Assembly: GCA_017528825.1 (NCBI GenBank)
Contig: JAFXOI010000020.1
Span: 1 to 41,400, forward strand
DNA length: 41,400 nt
Source of the DNA: Elusimicrobiaceae bacterium
GTDB taxonomy: Bacteria > Elusimicrobiota > Elusimicrobia > Elusimicrobiales > Elusimicrobiaceae
Reading direction: 5' to 3'
Shown here: one piece after another, positions 38,640 through 41,400 of the stretch
Layout: each line of letters opens with the position of its first letter
Position numbering within the stretch: the stretch's first letter is position 1
Position numbers and translations under genes: made by a program
The notes under the pieces: generated by a model
What the model was told of the DNA's origin: nothing
What the model saw: the letters and a program-made list of their open reading frames with translations, nothing else
Databases searched by the model: none

Positions 38640-40016
38640 TCAGACAGCGAGGTCGGCCCGTTGGGTTTTTTCTTCTTCTTTGAGCAATTCGTCTTCATCC
38701 CGTTTTAACAAAGCCATACCAAATGTGAGCACCCCGACGCGGCCTACTAACATTGCCATGATAATAATTAGCTTGCCAAGTACGCTGAGCTTCTCGGTGG
38801 CGCCGATACTCATTCCGCCGGTACCCAAAGCGGCGACCGCTTCAAAAAACAAATCCAAGAACGGTAAATTTTCCGTCCACACTAACAAGAACAAAGTCCA
38901 GAACAATAAAATGCTATAGAAAATAAAGGTAGAGTTAGCAATATATAAGCGGTGTACCGGAATTTGTTTGCCTAAAAAGGTAATATGTTTGCGTCCCAGT
39001 AAATGACTGGAAACAGTGGCTATCAGACAAGTAAAAGTGGTCGTTTTCAAACCGCCGCCGGTGCCGGAGGGGGAGCCGCCTATAGTCATCAGTGCCATGA
39101 TAATGAGCAAAGAACAAGGAGCCCATGACTGGATAGATACCGTGGAAAAACCGGCAGTAGTCATGGCCGCAATGGCTTGGAAAAGCGCCGCAGAGGCATC
39201 TAAGCCGGGATTAGTCACTATAATCACAAAAGTGCTTGCCAACAAGGCTGCCAGTGTAGAAAGTACGATAATTTTAGTGGTATAAGAAATTTCTGCAGTA
39301 CGGCGGAAAAGGCGGTTAAACAAATCGGTTACCACAATAAAGCCCATGGCTCCCGCCAGTGATAACAGAGAAATGACAAGGTTGATTGTTTTGCTCCCTT
39401 CAAAGGATAGGAAACTATCCGGAAACAAGCTAAATCCGGCCGTACAAAATGCAGATACACTATGAAAAACAGCGTACCATATTGCATTGAATACCCCATA
39501 GCCGTGGCGATAAAAATAATTGTATAAGAAAGCCGTCCCAATCAGTTCCGCCACGAAAGTAAAAATAATAACCGCGTGCAAAAAGTCATTGAGCCGTACC
39601 GTGCGGGGGAGTGCAAATTCCGTATTTAACAATTCCATATGGCGGTGGCGCAGCCGGTGGGAAAAAGACAGATAAATAAAAGAAGACATAGTCATGTAAC
39701 CAATCCCAGCGAACTGAATAAACAGTAGCACGATTAGTTTGCCCAAAAAATTGTAAGACTCTGCAAAATTAACACTTGTCAGTCCTGTAGTAGAAACAGC
39801 GGAAGCAGCGGTAAATAGATTGTCAATCAAACTGATGGGTTTACTCTGCATAAAAGGCAAGGATAAAATGATAAAACCGGTAAAGGAGTATAGCAATACC
39901 GCCCGTAACATATTTTGATGCGGCGATAAGCGCAATACAAATAAGGTGTATCTGCGAAGGCTATTTCGTATAAACTGTAGACAGACTATAATCCAGTGCA
40001 GGCATTGTTTTATCAT
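38640..40016 (-). CDS. TrkH/KtrB-type potassium transporter subunit
   Basis: This 458-residue membrane protein has about eight to ten transmembrane segments and four selectivity-filter loops: AVSTTGLTSVNFAE, SAFCTAGFSLFPD, AAMTTAGFSTVSIQ and AALGTGGMSIGAT. It translocates K+ (or Na+) together with a cytosolic TrkA/KtrA RCK subunit, whose gene is not in the window. Length below 480 favours KtrB over the longer TrkH. The ATG lies 6 nt from a TACAAT box without ribosome binding site. rimO follows. Confidence 0.9.
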   Translation of the reverse strand: MIKQCLHWIIVCLQFIRNSLRRYTLFVLRLSPHQNMLRAVLLYSFTGFIILSLPFMQSKPISLIDNLFTAASAVSTTGLTSVNFAESYNFLGKLIVLLFIQFAGIGYMTMSSFIYLSFSHRLRHRHMELLNTEFALPRTVRLNDFLHAVIIFTFVAELIGTAFLYNYFYRHGYGVFNAIWYAVFHSVSAFCTAGFSLFPDSFLSFEGSKTINLVISLLSLAGAMGFIVVTDLFNRLFRRTAEISYTTKIIVLSTLAALLASTFVIIVTNPGLDASAALFQAIAAMTTAGFSTVSIQSWAPCSLLIIMALMTIGGSPSGTGGGLKTTTFTCLIATVSSHLLGRKHITFLGKQIPVHRLYIANSTFIFYSILLFWTLFLLVWTENLPFLDLFFEAVAALGTGGMSIGATEKLSVLGKLIIIMAMLVGRVGVLTFGMALLKRDEDELLKEEEKTQRADLAV

Positions 40017-40022
40017 ATATCT

Positions 40023-40028
40023 ATTGTA
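40023..40028 (-). promoter_or_regulatory. -10 box giving a leaderless potassium transporter mRNA
   Basis: Minus-strand TACAAT preceded by TGC, ending 6 nt before ATG at 40016. Confidence 0.55.
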
Positions 40029-40048
40029 GCAATTTTGCGCAGAAAAAA

Positions 40049-40069
40049 GCCTCTTGCTTTACAAGAGGC
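40049..40069 (-). terminator. Intrinsic terminator after the OsmC gene
   Basis: GCCTCTTG/CAAGAGGC hairpin followed on the minus strand by six T, 10 nt past the OsmC stop. Confidence 0.85.
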
Positions 40070-40078
40070 CTATAAAAT

Positions 40079-40468
40079 TTAGTCAGCGGTGACTGAAAAA
40101 GTAATGTCGGGTCGTAAACTGTTATGTACCGGACATTTTTCGGCCGCTGCCACTAGTTTGTTGCGAATGTCTGCCGGTGTATCCGGCGGAAAATGCAAAT
40201 GCACCGCAACCGATTTTAGACCGGATAAATTTTCGCCAAATACAGGTTTTAGTTGTATTTGCAAGCCGTCCATATTCTGTTTGTATTTTTGCGCAACGGC
40301 TCCAATCATGGTAAGCATACAAGCTCCTAAAGATGCCACCAACATATCGCCCGGCGTTACGTAGCGGCCACTGTTATCGTGAATGGTGTGTAAGATGTCG
40401 CTAATACCGCTGATTTGAAGTGTTACTTGGGAATTATTGCTATAAGTTCCTTGAATTATTTCTTCCAT
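40079..40468 (-). CDS. OsmC-family peroxide reductase-like protein
   Basis: This 129-residue OsmC/Ohr fold protein has the two catalytic Cys in place: SLGACMLTMIGAVAQK (first, about residue 51) and AEKCPVHNSLRPDI (second, about 110). The family reduces organic hydroperoxides. GRYVTPGDMLVASLGAC is the usual helix start. AGGAG precedes ATG. The symporter gene lies about 100 nt upstream on the same strand; a separate promoter is possible. Confidence 0.9.
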   Translation of the reverse strand: MEEIIQGTYSNNSQVTLQISGISDILHTIHDNSGRYVTPGDMLVASLGACMLTMIGAVAQKYKQNMDGLQIQLKPVFGENLSGLKSVAVHLHFPPDTPADIRNKLVAAAEKCPVHNSLRPDITFSVTAD

Positions 40469-40568
40469 AAATGCTCCTTGAAACAGAAGTCAGTTTTTTA
40501 TTGCTTTCTCAGCGTTTAGTATAAAATTTTTACATACGGTAAGCAAGCTGAAAATCGGATTATATCGC

Positions 40569-41400
40569 TTACCGGAGTGCCTTGTGCAAATAACGTTTTG
40601 TTTCTGTAGCTAATTTGTGACGTAAGCGCCAAATCATATACAGGTTGGGCAAGGTCATTACGGTCATCGTTAGGACGGCCAGTGCCCACGCGAAACGGGT
40701 GCTGATTCCCACTTCGGAAGCATCTAGGGAAACAGTTAAACTAAGCGAAAAAGTGGTCCCTAATCCGCCTCCTATCGCACAGGCTATTAAATAAAGTACG
40801 CGCCAAGTTTTAATCCATTTGCTACCAAATAGAAATTCTGTTGCTTTTTCTCCATAATAAGACCAACTGATTAAAGTGGTGAAGGAAAAAATAATTAAGG
40901 AGAAGGTTAAAACAGGTGTGCCAATATAAGGGACCGTGTGAAAAGCGCTGTTGCATAAATTGGCCGCAAATACGTCCGGATTTTGCCAATCTCCGGCCAA
41001 AATGATTACCAAACCGGAAAGTAAACAAATAAACATGGTCCAGATAACAGATGTGGCAGAGATAATACCCATTCGAGCCGGACTATGTGTAGTGGCTGCA
41101 GAAGCGGCAATAGAGGCACTTCCCATACCGGCTTCCGTGCTCATCACACTGCGTGATACGCCAATTCCCATACCGTTTAGGGCAGATACCACAACGGCGT
41201 ATAAGGTAGTTCCTACGGCTCCTCCATATAGGGCCTTGCCGGTAAAAGCACTAGTAACCATAATTGCCAAGGCTTGCGGAATTTGAGAGAAATGCCTGCT
41301 CATTACAATTAATGTGATGAGCAAATACATGCCTCCCATGATAGGTACCAACCACTGCGAATAAGCGGCAATACGTTTGACGCCGCCGATTGTTACCAGT
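40569..41400 (-). CDS. Sodium:alanine symporter family (AGCS) protein, C-terminal part
   Basis: The frame is open from the right edge (it reads TIGGVKRIAAYSQWLVPIMG) to a stop at 40569, so this is the C-terminal 277 residues or so of a larger symporter of usually about 450. The AGCS signature is MSTEAGMGSASIAASAATT, and SWSYYGEKATEFLFGS is also typical. About seven transmembrane segments are visible here. It would import alanine or glycine with sodium. The final tail KLATETKRYLHKALR is cytoplasmic and basic. Confidence 0.92.
   Translation of the reverse strand, partial: LVTIGGVKRIAAYSQWLVPIMGGMYLLITLIVMSRHFSQIPQALAIMVTSAFTGKALYGGAVGTTLYAVVVSALNGMGIGVSRSVMSTEAGMGSASIAASAATTHSPARMGIISATSVIWTMFICLLSGLVIILAGDWQNPDVFAANLCNSAFHTVPYIGTPVLTFSLIIFSFTTLISWSYYGEKATEFLFGSKWIKTWRVLYLIACAIGGGLGTTFSLSLTVSLDASEVGISTRFAWALAVLTMTVMTLPNLYMIWRLRHKLATETKRYLHKALR

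Overview
The window is bacterial. It carries six genes for type IV pilin-like proteins (prepilin motif G/A-FTL-x-E), a single-chain pyruvate:ferredoxin oxidoreductase, an AGCS amino-acid symporter and a TrkH-type potassium channel. Together with an AT-leaning composition this best fits an anaerobic, probably host-associated member of the Elusimicrobiota. That assignment is inference from gene style; there is no rRNA or other marker here.

Region 1 (1-3236) is the end of an integrated element that continues beyond the left edge: small helix-turn-helix genes, an XRE repressor with a palindromic operator, a membrane protein and a tyrosine integrase that stops about 150 bp from the 3' end of tRNA-Ser(UGA), a classical integration site. 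Region 2 (3237-14632) is an 11.4-kb AT-rich island between that tRNA and a degenerate second copy of it in the same orientation. It holds an AAA ATPase, a compact integrase-excisionase-replication module (4.7-7.8 kb), a structured RNA, and a six-gene operon for a surface sugar or phospho-sugar decoration (HAD proteins, nucleotidyltransferases, a kinase fusion, two glycosyltransferase-like proteins).

Region 3 (14.8-20.5 kb) is chromosomal backbone: a radical SAM gene, a membrane-anchored glycogen-binding-like domain, tsaE-tsaB-rimI, a TPR protein, a PTS EIIA-like protein, peptide deformylase and two tRNA-Pro genes. Region 4 (20.5-31.1 kb) has a MerR regulator, a HIT protein, a lipoprotein, a 1003-residue protein made of about eight PAS domains, an FKBP, GMP reductase, an ankyrin protein and five of the pilins. 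Region 5 (31.3-41.4 kb) has PFOR, an exported protein, a second Cys-rich pilin, RimO, a TrkH-type transporter, an OsmC protein and the start-truncated symporter.

The most striking observation is a pair of about 220-nt RNAs (8137-8359 on + and 26264-26484 on -) with the same fold: a closing helix over two hairpins, two further hairpins, and a terminator hairpin whose loop pairs back to the first domain as a 10-bp pseudoknot. The helices are kept while most of their sequence differs, including both pseudoknot strands. One copy precedes the polysaccharide operon. The other precedes a Cys-rich pilin gene with only 38 nt between its U-run and the start codon, so it may be an attenuating leader for cell-surface genes. 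The two Cys-rich pilins also look phase-variable: one has a G-run frameshift near its C-terminus, the other a T12 tract between its -35 and -10 boxes. Several backbone genes have a -10 box 6-7 nt before ATG, which implies leaderless mRNAs.
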